From contig WSZJ01000041.1 of NCBI GenBank assembly GCA_009773755.1, forward strand, positions 1-33,075: 33,075 nt of DNA, read 5' to 3'. This document shows positions 16,902-25,704 of the stretch, one piece after another (position 1 is the stretch's first letter; the number at the start of each line of letters is the position of its first letter). This DNA is from Planctomycetota bacterium (lineage in GTDB: Bacteria; Planctomycetota; MHYJ01; WSZJ01). Under the pieces are notes generated by a model. The model was given only the letters and a program-made list of their open reading frames with translations, was not told the DNA's origin and ran no database searches. Both the position numbers and the translations under genes were made by a program.

Positions 16902-18005
16902 ATGCCCACGGCCGACAACAAGAACGAAACGAAGGCGACAGCGGACTCCCCCGCCGCCGCCATGGCGGAGCTGGCCACGGAAGGACTGCCGCCGTGGGCC
17001 ACGAAGTCGCTCGACGTCGCAAAGAAATACCAGAACGTCTTCTACGCGGTGGCGACCGTCGGGCTCCTGACCTGGGCGGTGCTGAAGTTCCAGGCGCGGC
17101 GCAAGGAAGAGAAGATCAACGCCGGATGGTCGGAGCTGGGTCAGGCCCAGTCGGTCGATGCTCTGCGCGCGCTTCTGGAGAAGTACAAGGGCCTCGCGAT
17201 TGAACCGTACATCCGCCTCCGGATCGGCAACAAGCTGGTTGAAGAAGAGAAACTCGACGAAGCTTTGAAGGAATTCGGCGAGCTGAAGGCCAAATTCAAC
17301 GAGACGCTTCCGGGCAAGCTCGCCGGCCAGCAGGAAAAGTCGGTGCAGGAAAGCAAGGCGTGGTCGGGGAAGGACGGGATGCTGGAGAAGAAGCTGAATG
17401 AGCTTCGCGCTGCTGAAAAGGCGCTGGCCCCGATTCCGACACCGGGCAACAGAGTGAAGATCGATGACAAGGAGCTGCCGCGCGTCGAGCTGGACCTGTC
17501 GACCGGCAAGGTCCTGATCGAGCTTGACGAACTTGATGCGCCGAACGCGACGGCGGCGTTCATCCGTGAAGTGGAGAAGAATTACTACAACCCGACGAAC
17601 ATCTACAAGATCGAGAAAGACACGGCCGTCTTCATGGGCGACCCGATGCCCGACGGGAGCGCTCCGCGTCTCTTCACGATTCCCTTCGAGTCGAGCAAGA
17701 TGCCCGCCGCGGCCGGAACGGTCGCGCTTGTGCGCGATCTGCCGCCGGAGGGGCAGCCGGACACCGACGTGCTGAAGAACACGGGTTCGACGAAGTTCGT
17801 GATCTTCACGGGCGACGTGCCTCAGTACGCGGGCAAGTTCCTCGTGATCGGCCGCGTGGTCGAAGGCCTCGACGCCGTGCGCAAGCTCACGCTGCTCGAC
17901 AAGCTTCGCGAGGCCAAAGTTATCCAGAAGCGCAGCCATCCGTACCTGCCGAAGGAAAACGCCGTCGAGAAGCCGCCCGAACCGCCCAAAGAACCGGGAA
18001 AGTAG
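16902..18005 (+). CDS. Membrane-anchored YfgM-like / cyclophilin-like fusion protein
   Basis: 367 aa. The start MPTADNK at 16902 has AGAGGA just upstream, overlapping the previous stop. A cytosolic N-terminal tail of about 45 residues leads into one helix (VFYAVATVGLLTWAVL). A YfgM/TPR-like helical region follows (AQSVDALRALLEKYKGLAIE, LVEEEKLDEALKEFGELKAK). From about residue 190 the sequence is cyclophilin-like: VLIELDELDAPNATAAFI, NIYKIEKDTAVFMGDP, then STKFVIFTGDVPQYAGKFLV and IGRVVEGLDAVRKL. The catalytic Arg of FHR is Lys (IYK) and the FMIQGGD motif is degenerate, so isomerase activity is doubtful. It is probably a periplasmic chaperone near the translocon. The C-terminal tail is Pro/Glu/Lys-rich. 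Confidence 0.8.
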   Translation: MPTADNKNETKATADSPAAAMAELATEGLPPWATKSLDVAKKYQNVFYAVATVGLLTWAVLKFQARRKEEKINAGWSELGQAQSVDALRALLEKYKGLAIEPYIRLRIGNKLVEEEKLDEALKEFGELKAKFNETLPGKLAGQQEKSVQESKAWSGKDGMLEKKLNELRAAEKALAPIPTPGNRVKIDDKELPRVELDLSTGKVLIELDELDAPNATAAFIREVEKNYYNPTNIYKIEKDTAVFMGDPMPDGSAPRLFTIPFESSKMPAAAGTVALVRDLPPEGQPDTDVLKNTGSTKFVIFTGDVPQYAGKFLVIGRVVEGLDAVRKLTLLDKLREAKVIQKRSHPYLPKENAVEKPPEPPKEPGK

Positions 18006-18011
18006 GGCGCT

Positions 18012-19310
<1,299 letters not shown>

Positions 19311-19394
19311 AGCTGAAACGAGAGAACTGACCATTTCTGAAGTAGAAGAAGTTCGTCACACATGGACCGTGGAGCTTGTACTCATCTCAAATCC

Positions 19395-20177
19395 CTACTT
19401 TATCCTCAAAGCAAATGCGGAGATCGCGGACCTTATCTCCGTGCTGCGGATCACCCGACCCAATCCAAGATAGGTCTCTGTACCGAGCCGAGCCCGGATC
19501 ACGGCCTCACTCAGGATTCCTAGGAACACGACACGATTGCCGATGGCGAGGCCCGACTTGGTTGGGTAGGCACCTTGATTCAAAATGAAAACCGGACTTC
19601 CGCTAGAGCCTGGAAATACTCCAGCGTCGATCAAGAACGCGGGCAGGCCTTCCAAATCGTTCCAAACCGGAGTTGAGGTGATTCCACGTCGGATTAGGGG
19701 CGCGGCATTGTGCGAGTCTCTCAGCCCTGACGGAAATCCAAAGAAAACGATCTCCTCCATTGCAGACAAGTCCGAGACTACTTCCGGTTTTGGCACCAAT
19801 TCGGGGCCCACGGAACGGGTGAAGACGGCCCGGCCCTTGGCCTGCAAATCGTTGAGGAATGGCCCCATCGGAACGAGAGCGAGATCAAGCGCTTCGTTCA
19901 TCTCGCGCTTCAAGAATTCCCCCGGGATCTCGGCTTTGACTCGCTTCTCCCGCACCGGTTTGCCATCGACTCCCTCGACAAATTCGACAACTGCACGTTT
20001 CGCATTCACGACTACGTGGCGACAGGTGACAAGTAATGGCACGGATTTTTCAGGGGCCTGCGCGAGTGGCTCGTTGTACAAGAACGCTGTTGCGGCGGAA
20101 GTGCTGCCGTCGTGGTTTTCAGTCCAAATCGGAACAACGGTAAACATTAGCTGTGTGCTCAGGTCGTTGAGATTCAT
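19395..20177 (-). CDS. Trypsin-like serine protease, no signal peptide
   Basis: 260 aa. The catalytic triad is readable: H54 in VTCRHVVV, D98 in LDLALVPMG and S192 in FPGSSGSPVF. The fold is that of cytosolic or untargeted trypsin-like peptidases found in accessory regions. No secretion signal is present. Base composition is clearly less G+C-rich than in the flanking genes and the third positions are mixed, which points to transfer. An AAGGAGGT lies at the end of the preceding two-TM gene, 12-13 nt before the ATG, so the two are translationally coupled. Together they form a two-gene unit; the substrate is unknown. Confidence 0.85.
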   Translation of the reverse strand: MNLNDLSTQLMFTVVPIWTENHDGSTSAATAFLYNEPLAQAPEKSVPLLVTCRHVVVNAKRAVVEFVEGVDGKPVREKRVKAEIPGEFLKREMNEALDLALVPMGPFLNDLQAKGRAVFTRSVGPELVPKPEVVSDLSAMEEIVFFGFPSGLRDSHNAAPLIRRGITSTPVWNDLEGLPAFLIDAGVFPGSSGSPVFILNQGAYPTKSGLAIGNRVVFLGILSEAVIRARLGTETYLGLGRVIRSTEIRSAISAFALRIK

Positions 20178-20182
20178 GGCAC

Positions 20183-20653
20183 CTAAATGACCTCCTTTGA
20201 CTTCTCCGGATCCGGCAGATCAGAAAGGGACTCCTTACACTGAAGACTCAAATCGCGGTCCGACTTGTTGCGAAGGAGGAAGAAAGCGACTCCTGCGCCG
20301 ATTCCGACTGCCGGCATGACCGAGTAGAAAAGAATTCCCAACGCAGACGGAAATGCCAGTTTCGCGGGCACCGCACCCACGGAAGCACCCAGTAACAGCG
20401 TAGAAATTCCGAGAAACAACTCGTGCCAAGGAAAGCTTGGCCTCGTCGCTCGCTCTAGCTTGGTACGGCAACTGCGAAGAACGCTTGCGCGAACCCTCAC
20501 GTAGAATTCATTCAAGTCAGCTTCCGTCGCGCGCACTGGAAAGGACTGATTCACGACGGCCGGAGATCCGGTACTTGGAACCTGTACATCGGCTACTGGA
20601 ATGGTCGTTGTAGTTGGAGCAGGTGGCAGCTTCCCATTATCCATACGGGCCAT
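20183..20653 (-). CDS. Two-TM membrane protein partnered with the protease
   Basis: 156 aa. The start is MARMDNGK at 20653, or MDNGK at 20644. A Pro/Thr-rich N-terminal 40 residues lead to a short amphipathic segment (ATEADLNEFYVRVRASVLRS) and two membrane helices, ELFLGISTLLLGASVGAVP and LGILFYSVMPAVGIGAGVAF, with a short polar tail. I do not recognise the family. Its stop is 5 nt before the protease ATG and carries that gene's ribosome site, so they form one unit. Base composition matches the protease gene and not the neighbours. A membrane partner or target of the protease is a reasonable guess only. Confidence 0.7.
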   Translation of the reverse strand: MARMDNGKLPPAPTTTTIPVADVQVPSTGSPAVVNQSFPVRATEADLNEFYVRVRASVLRSCRTKLERATRPSFPWHELFLGISTLLLGASVGAVPAKLAFPSALGILFYSVMPAVGIGAGVAFFLLRNKSDRDLSLQCKESLSDLPDPEKSKEVI

Positions 20654-20695
20654 TTTGCCACGATTGCCCGCAAACTGAAGGTGCCATCAAGTCTT

Positions 20696-21907
20696 TCACT
20701 CAACTCTCAGCGCCGCGATCGGGTCCAGCCGGCTCGCCCTTCTCGCGGGGTAGACGCCGAAAAACACGCCGACCAGGAATGAGAACCCGAACGCCATCAC
20801 AACGGCCCACACGGGAAACACGATCGGCATGTCCGGGAAGATGGTCTTGAGCCCCTGCCCTGCCCCTACTCCGAGCAGAACCCCCGCAAGCCCGCCGGCC
20901 GAAGACAGGATCACGCTCTCGATGAGGAACTGGGCAAGAATGTCGCCCTTGCGCGCGCCGACCGCCTTGCGGATCCCGATCTCGCGGGTCCGCTCCGTCA
21001 CGCTCACGAGCATGATGTTCATGATGCCGATCCCGCCGACGAGAAGCGAAATCCCTGCGATCCCGGCCAGCGCGTAGGTCAGCACGCCCATGATCGTCGT
21101 CAGCACCGCCATCATGTCGTCCTGGTTGTGGACGGTGAAATCCTCCTTGTTGTCGTGGCGCGTGATCAGCAGCGCCTTTGCGTCCACCGCGCCGCGATTC
21201 AGGCCCGCTTCCGTCGGGGCGTGCGCGAGGATTTCCTGCAGGCGGTCGCGATTGAAGATCACCTGCGCGGCGGCGACGGGGACGAAAATGAGATCGTCGA
21301 GGTCCATGCCCAGCGAGCGCCCTTTTTTCTGCATGACGCCGATGACGCGGAAGCGGCGGTCGTCGACGAGGATGCGCTTCCCGAGCGGGTTTTCGCCGGG
21401 GAAGAGTTCGTCCTTGATCTTGCGGCCGAGGATGGCGACCTGTTTTTCGGAGACGTCGTCGGCGCGCGGGAGGAAGGAGCCGACTTCGACGTGCATGTGG
21501 CGGACGGTTTCGAATTCGGCGACGGTGCCGATGACGAGGGTGGAGCGGTTGCGATTGGCGAATTTCACGTTGGCGGTGCCGAAGCAGACGGGGGCGACGG
21601 CGGTGAGGGAAGGGCAACGGTCGCGGACCGCTTCGGCGTCGGCGAGCGTAAGGCCCTGGGTGGTGTCGGCGATGAGGGGCATGCCGCCGGAGGTCTCGGC
21701 CTTGCCTGGGGTGATGATGATGACGTTGGTGCCGAGGGAGGAGAACTGGTCGGTGACGAAGACTTTGACGCCCTCGCCCAGGGAGACGAGGAGGATGACG
21801 GAAGCGACGCCGATGGTGACGCCGAGCATGGTGAGGGCGGCGCGGAAGCGGTTGGCGCTCAGCGTGTCGGCGGCGAGGGAGAAAGTATCGGAGAGGCGGA
21901 TGCGCAT
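20696..21907 (-). CDS. MacB-type ABC transporter permease (FtsX family)
   Basis: 403 aa. The N-terminal helix follows LSANRFRAALTMLGVTIGVA (residues about 15-40). A large periplasmic MacB core domain (residues about 45-270) is followed by three C-terminal helices of the FtsX domain: ALAGIAGISLLVGGIGIMNI with VSVTERTREIGIRKAVGA, then the last two helices ending VYPARRASRLDPIAALRVE. It works with the separate ATPase (22075-22761) and the periplasmic adaptor (22912-24042) as a MacAB-type mechanotransmission exporter. In E. coli MacB the ATPase and permease are fused; here they are split. No outer-membrane factor gene is in view. A 70-bp hairpin separates it from the ATPase gene. Confidence 0.93.
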   Translation of the reverse strand: MRIRLSDTFSLAADTLSANRFRAALTMLGVTIGVASVILLVSLGEGVKVFVTDQFSSLGTNVIIITPGKAETSGGMPLIADTTQGLTLADAEAVRDRCPSLTAVAPVCFGTANVKFANRNRSTLVIGTVAEFETVRHMHVEVGSFLPRADDVSEKQVAILGRKIKDELFPGENPLGKRILVDDRRFRVIGVMQKKGRSLGMDLDDLIFVPVAAAQVIFNRDRLQEILAHAPTEAGLNRGAVDAKALLITRHDNKEDFTVHNQDDMMAVLTTIMGVLTYALAGIAGISLLVGGIGIMNIMLVSVTERTREIGIRKAVGARKGDILAQFLIESVILSSAGGLAGVLLGVGAGQGLKTIFPDMPIVFPVWAVVMAFGFSFLVGVFFGVYPARRASRLDPIAALRVE

Positions 21908-21917
21908 GAGTTATGGG

Positions 21918-22076
21918 AAAAACGGCAGGGGATGGGGAGAGGAACGGGCAGAGGATCGGGGGGGCTTGGGATGGGGATCGGGATCGGGCAAGCTGCATGC
22001 CGCGCTGCCCCATCCCAATCCCCATCCCAAGCCCCCCCAATCCCTCGCCCGTCCGTTCCCCATCCCCTGCCGTTTT
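21918..22076. repeat. GGGGATGG/CCCATCC low-complexity inverted repeat inside the ABC operon
   Basis: The left arm is 21918-21990 and the right arm 22006-22076, each just over 70 nt and about 85 percent complementary, with a 15-nt loop. The words are GGGGAT/GGGATC and their complements. It fills the entire gap between the ATPase stop and the permease start; its right end overlaps the ATPase stop codon. It is the longest hairpin in the window. Confidence 0.9.
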
Positions 22077-22761
22077 ATTCTTTCCCCCGCAGCACCTCCT
22101 CCCTGTCCACTCTCCCGTCCTTCAGATGCACGATCCTTCCCGCGTGCTCCGCCACCGTTCGATCGTGCGTCACCATCACGATGGTGGAGCCCTCTCCGTG
22201 AATCCGGTCGAATACGTTCATGATTTCGGCGCCGACGCGCGAGTCGAGATTTCCGGTGGGTTCGTCCGCGAGGAGCAGCTTCGGCCGGTTCACCAGCGCC
22301 CTCGCGATCGCCACGCGCTGCTTTTCTCCGCCGGAGAGCTCGCTGGGCTTGTGCGACGCGCGCGGGACGAGTTCGACTTTCGCCAGCGCCTCTTCGGCCA
22401 GCGCCCGCCGCTTCCCCGCCCCGACTCCCGCGTAGATGAGCGGCAGTTCCACATTGGACAGCGCCGAGAAGCGCGGCAGCAGGTGAAACGCCTGGAACAC
22501 GAACCCGATTCGCTCGGAGCGGATCTGCGCGAGCTGGTCCTCGGACATGGACGAGACGCGCTTGCCGTCGAGCACGTATTCGCCGGAAGTCGGGGTGTCG
22601 AGGCAGCCGAGAAGCGCCATCAGCGTGGACTTGCCGGAGCCGGACGGGCCCATGATGGCCACGAATTCGCCGTCCTGGACCTGGAGAGAAGCGTCGGCCA
22701 GGGCGCGGACTTCGGAGGCGCCGGTGTCGTAGGTTTTCGTCAGGGAGCGGGCGTCGATCAT
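22075..22761 (-). CDS. ABC transporter ATP-binding protein (MacB/LolD family)
   Basis: 228 aa. The start MIDARSLTKTYDTGASEVRA at 22761 has an AGGA 7 nt before it; longer in-frame starts translate the repeat hairpin and are rejected. Walker A is GPSGSGKST, the Q-loop FVFQAFHLLPRFSA, the signature LSGGEKQRVAIARAL, Walker B LLLADEPTGNLD and the H-loop VTHD. This is the LolD/MacB-type subfamily that pairs with FtsX-like permeases. It energises the permease at 20696-21907. Large low-complexity hairpins lie on both sides. Confidence 0.95.
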   Translation of the reverse strand: MIDARSLTKTYDTGASEVRALADASLQVQDGEFVAIMGPSGSGKSTLMALLGCLDTPTSGEYVLDGKRVSSMSEDQLAQIRSERIGFVFQAFHLLPRFSALSNVELPLIYAGVGAGKRRALAEEALAKVELVPRASHKPSELSGGEKQRVAIARALVNRPKLLLADEPTGNLDSRVGAEIMNVFDRIHGEGSTIVMVTHDRTVAEHAGRIVHLKDGRVDREEVLRGKE

Positions 22762-22800
22762 GAGGGGTCCTGATGTCGATGGGAGGAAAAGAACAGCAAG

Positions 22801-22898
22801 GACAAATCCCAACTCCAACCCCAACTCCAAATCCCAACAAGATATCTGCCCGCCGCATCGGTTGGGATTTTGAGTTGGAGTTGGAGTTGGGATTTGTC
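22801..22898. repeat. CCAACT/CCAACC low-complexity inverted repeat inside the ABC operon
   Basis: The arms are 22801-22838 and 22861-22898, 38 nt each with 36 complementary positions, and the loop is 22 nt. It lies between the adaptor stop (22912) and the ATPase start (22761). The arm wording is nearly the same as at 16318-16355, 6.5 kb away, and so is the loop length, but the loop sequence differs. Confidence 0.9.
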
Positions 22899-22911
22899 AT
22901 TGCCTTTGTCC

Positions 22912-24042
22912 TCACTCCGTCTCCGTCACCGCCACCTCCTTTCCATCCAGTTCCCCCTGGAAATCCAGGTCCAGCAGCGACACCACCACGGTCCCTTCTT
23001 TCAGATCCAGCACCTCCGTCGTCTCCCAGTTCGAGACGCCGGTCTTCACTTCCTTCTTCCGGGCAACGCCGCCTTCGACGACATAGACGAATCGTCCATC
23101 GCGCAGGCACCTGGTCGGCACGTACGTCGCCTCCGGCACTCGACGGCATAGAATCACCACGTCCGCCGACAGCCCCGGCGACAGCTTCCCCGCCGACGGA
23201 ATCGCCACCGTCACTTTCAGCGTCCTGTTTTTCTCGCGCGTCGCCGTCACTTTCGGCGCGATCTTCGAAACGACTCCCTTCACCGGCTCGTTCGGAAACG
23301 CGTCGAAGGTGAGTCGCGCTTCCATGTCCAATCCAATCCGCCCGAAGTCCGTCTCATCGAAGGGCGCCTCGATCTCGAGCCTGTGATTCGTCTGCAGCTC
23401 GCAGATCACGCTCGTCGGCGCGACCGTCTCGCCCGCCTCGACCAGCATCTCCGTAATCCGCCCTTCGAACGGAGCGCAAATCGTCATCTTCTCGATTTCC
23501 ACCCCGATTTCCGCGACCCGCGCCTTCGCCTCCGACAGGATGGCTTCCGCGCTCACGGATCTCGCGATCGCGTCGTCGCGCTTCCATTCCGCCTCGCGGT
23601 ACTGCTGCTCGCTCACCAGCGGCGTGTCCTCCTGCCGCTCGCGCTTCCACATCTTTTCGACCCGCCGGAATTCGCTTTCCGCGTATTTCTCCCAGGTCCG
23701 CGCGGTGCCGAGCGCCGCCACCTGCACTTTGACCATTTCCTCCGCAGAAACGCGCCGGGCGCGAAGCACGTCGGAGTCGAGTTCCACCACCGGGTCGCCG
23801 GCCAGGACGCGGTCGCCCTCGGGATGCACGATTCTGGCCACCCGCCCCGTCCCCTCCGGCCGCAGCCGGGCTTCCTGGGCCGCCGCCACGGTCCCCGCCG
23901 ACGTCGCCGTCACGGTCATCTCCACGGGACCGCGCTTCACCCGCACCGCCTTCACCGGGTGCGGCCGCGGCGCAAGTCGCCACCATCCGATCGCAGCGAC
24001 CGCGACGGCAAGAACGAGTGCGAAGAGGAAGAGTTTCTTCAT
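22912..24042 (-). CDS. Periplasmic adaptor (membrane fusion protein) of the MacAB-type system
   Basis: 376 aa. The start MKKLFLFALVLAVAVAAIGW at 24042 begins with an N-terminal anchor helix. The order is anchor, first half of the lipoyl domain (GTVAAAQEARLRPEGTGRVA, VHPEGDRVLAGDPVVELDS), an alpha-helical hairpin of about 100 residues, the second lipoyl half (ICAPFEGRITEMLVEAGE), a beta-barrel and a membrane-proximal domain (YVPTRCLRDGRFVYVVEGG). This is the HlyD/MacA architecture. First gene of the operon adaptor - ATPase - permease. There is no Shine-Dalgarno; a TACAAT box stands 13 nt before the ATG. Confidence 0.93.
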   Translation of the reverse strand: MKKLFLFALVLAVAVAAIGWWRLAPRPHPVKAVRVKRGPVEMTVTATSAGTVAAAQEARLRPEGTGRVARIVHPEGDRVLAGDPVVELDSDVLRARRVSAEEMVKVQVAALGTARTWEKYAESEFRRVEKMWKRERQEDTPLVSEQQYREAEWKRDDAIARSVSAEAILSEAKARVAEIGVEIEKMTICAPFEGRITEMLVEAGETVAPTSVICELQTNHRLEIEAPFDETDFGRIGLDMEARLTFDAFPNEPVKGVVSKIAPKVTATREKNRTLKVTVAIPSAGKLSPGLSADVVILCRRVPEATYVPTRCLRDGRFVYVVEGGVARKKEVKTGVSNWETTEVLDLKEGTVVVSLLDLDFQGELDGKEVAVTETE

Positions 24043-24055
24043 GAGTGGGGGGAGG

Positions 24056-24061
24056 ATTGTA
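24056..24061 (-). promoter_or_regulatory. Candidate -10 box (TACAAT) of the ABC operon
   Basis: TACAAT on the minus strand ends 13 nt before the adaptor ATG. The intervening bases are pyrimidine-rich and cannot act as a Shine-Dalgarno. The predicted leader is about 6 nt. Confidence 0.4.
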
Positions 24062-24129
24062 CGGGTAGACGCGCCCCCTGTGGGATGCCTGCCGGACACC
24101 GTGAGTCACGGTATCGGGCGCGACGAGGA

Positions 24130-24166
24130 CCCTTCGACTCGCCCTGCGGGCTCGCTCAGGGTGAGC
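24130..24166. repeat. Second copy of the CCCTTCGACTC...CTCGCTCAGGG repeat
   Basis: It has the same bounding words as the copy at 3740-3793, with an 11-nt middle and the extension GTGAGC. It lies in the 217-bp spacer between the lipoprotein terminator and the ABC operon promoter. The rest of that spacer shows no gene. Confidence 0.6.
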
Positions 24167-24214
24167 CGGGCTGGGAGTGGGCGCGACAGGCTATGGCTTT
24201 CATCAGCCCGGCTC

Positions 24215-24238
24215 AAAAACCCGGCCGCGCGGGCCGGG
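24215..24238 (-). terminator. Rho-independent terminator of the lipoprotein gene
   Basis: Read on the minus strand, CCCGGCCC and its complement form a 7-bp GC stem with a short GCGC loop, followed at once by TTTTT. It lies 21 nt after the stop of the gene at 24260-24694. Confidence 0.75.
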
Positions 24239-24259
24239 AGCCTGGAGTCTGGGGAAATT

Positions 24260-24694
24260 CTAGTCTTCGACCTTCGTGGGCCGGATATCGAATCGGGTCG
24301 AAAGGCCGAGCAGCGTCCGGATCCCGTCGTCGATCGTGTAGTTGCCCACATGGATCGTCTCGACCGAGTTGGCCTTGAACCTGTAGGTGTTTCCCCGCTC
24401 GGTGATGAAACCGATCAGGTTGTAGTCGCTGTCCTTCACGAACCACGCGCGATGGACTTCGACGCCGACGGGCTTGAGGTGCTCTTCGTCCTCATAGCTC
24501 TGCGCCTTCAGCGAGCAGTCCTGGATCTCGACGAACCCGACGACCTGGTTCTTGTCGTTCCAGACCGTCTTGCTGCCTGCGGCCCACCGGGAATTCTCGG
24601 TCGCCGGCTGGACGCAGTACTCGTCTTTCACAAGGCTCTCGTGGCAACCTGCGGCGGCGCCGGCGAGCAGGACGAGCGGAAAGAGGTTCTTCAT
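24260..24694 (-). CDS. Lipoprotein of unknown function
   Basis: 144 aa. The N-terminus MKNLFPLVLLAGAAAGC has the lipobox AAGC. The mature part is mostly beta (SKTVWNDKNQVVGFVEIQDC, VEVHRAWFVKDSDYNLIGFI, TYRFKANSVETIHVGN), which recalls small beta-repeat or barrel lipoproteins. Three more cysteines are spread through it. I do not recognise a family. It is a single gene with its own terminator and is divergent from the rmlD-like gene across 71 bp. Confidence 0.82.
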   Translation of the reverse strand: MKNLFPLVLLAGAAAGCHESLVKDEYCVQPATENSRWAAGSKTVWNDKNQVVGFVEIQDCSLKAQSYEDEEHLKPVGVEVHRAWFVKDSDYNLIGFITERGNTYRFKANSVETIHVGNYTIDDGIRTLLGLSTRFDIRPTKVED

Positions 24695-24753
24695 AGGGAG
24701 AAGAGGTTAGCGGGAGGCGAGGGCAGGGACAAGCGAAAATCGGGGGAAAGTTG

Positions 24754-24759
24754 CATACT
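24754..24759 (+). promoter_or_regulatory. Candidate -10 box (CATACT) of the rmlD-like gene
   Basis: CATACT, one base off TATACT, ends 6 nt before the ATG at 24766, with no Shine-Dalgarno. Transcription would begin at the ATG. It lies in a 71-bp divergent spacer. Confidence 0.3.
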
Positions 24760-24765
24760 TGCCGC

Positions 24766-25650
24766 ATGCCCTCACCCGTCATCGCCGTGATCGGCGCTTC
24801 CGGCATGCTCTCGAAGGCGCTTCAGCACGTCTCAGGCGGCGCGGTTCTGGCCTGGCCGTCGTCGCGCGTCGACGTACGGAAGGAGACGCTGGTCCGTGAA
24901 GCGCTGGCGGCGGACCGGCCGGGGGTGGTGATCAACACGGCGGCTTTTACGGACGTCGACGGCGCGGAGGCGCGGCCGGAGGACGCGTACGACGTCAACG
25001 AGCTCGGCGCTGCAAACGTTGCCGCCGCATGCGCTGCTGCCCGAGTCCGCCTCGTGCACGTCTCGACCGACTACGTCTTCGACGGAATGAGGAACAGGCC
25101 GTACGTCGAAATCGACCCGCCGGGGCCGCTGAACGTGTACGGGAATTCAAAACTGAAGGGCGAGCGCGAGGTCGCGTCGCGCTGCGAGAATCACGTGATC
25201 GTGCGGACGGCATGGATGTACGGCCCGTGGAGCCGGAAAAATTTCGTGGACACGATGCTGAAGCTGACGGCGGAGCGGCCGGCCGTGGACGTTGTGGCGG
25301 ACGCGTGGGGGTCACCGACGTATTCGATCGACCTCGCCCGTGCGCTGCTTTTCATCGCAACCTCCGACCTCCGCGGCATCCTGCACGCCGTGAACGGGGG
25401 GCGAACAACGTGGCACGGACTCGCCTCGAAAATCGTCGAATTGACCGGACGGAAGTGCGAAGTGCGCGCGATCGGCCAGGCGTCATTCCCGCGACCGGCG
25501 CGACGGCCGGCGAATTCGGCGCTCGACGCGGGGCGCCTTGCGGCGGCCGGTCATTCGATGCGGCCCTGGGAAGCGGCGCTCGCGGAGTACTTGAGGGAAC
25601 ATGCCGCACCGTCGCGCAACTCTGCCGCGCCCTGCGCCGAATTCCCCTAG
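24766..25650 (+). CDS. dTDP-4-dehydrorhamnose reductase-like SDR (RmlD family)
   Basis: 294 aa. The Rossmann start is VIAVIGASGMLSKAL; typical RmlD has GxxGQLG, so this glycine loop is slightly changed. VINTAAFTDVDGAE, VHVSTDYVFDG and YGNSKLKGE (Y125 and K129, the catalytic pair) are diagnostic, and WMYGPWSRKNFVDTML and AWGSPTYSIDLARAL follow. It would reduce dTDP-4-dehydro-L-rhamnose to dTDP-L-rhamnose for cell-surface glycans. No rmlA, B or C lies in the window, so another nucleotide-sugar reductase role is possible. It has its own start and is not overlapped by the genes downstream. Confidence 0.88.
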   Translation: MPSPVIAVIGASGMLSKALQHVSGGAVLAWPSSRVDVRKETLVREALAADRPGVVINTAAFTDVDGAEARPEDAYDVNELGAANVAAACAAARVRLVHVSTDYVFDGMRNRPYVEIDPPGPLNVYGNSKLKGEREVASRCENHVIVRTAWMYGPWSRKNFVDTMLKLTAERPAVDVVADAWGSPTYSIDLARALLFIATSDLRGILHAVNGGRTTWHGLASKIVELTGRKCEVRAIGQASFPRPARRPANSALDAGRLAAAGHSMRPWEAALAEYLREHAAPSRNSAAPCAEFP

Positions 25651-25670
25651 CGACTCCATTGGCCCGCCGT

Positions 25671-25676
25671 TAGCAT
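25671..25676 (+). promoter_or_regulatory. Candidate -10 box (TAGCAT) of the prenyl synthase operon
   Basis: TAGCAT lies 28 nt before the ATG at 25705, and a GGAG (25696-25699) sits 5 nt before that ATG. No -35 is recognisable. Confidence 0.3.
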
Positions 25677-25704
25677 TCGGAATCGACACCCCGACGGAGC
25701 GACC

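Noticed and set aside
19311-19394. Terminator or att site at the edge of the low-G+C pair
   Set aside because: No stem followed by T-run and no direct repeat matching the other edge at 20654-20695 can be seen, and there is no tRNA or integrase.
24043-24259. Coding sequence in the spacer upstream of the ABC operon
   Set aside because: The frames here are short, cross the repeat and the terminator, and have no start context or domain.
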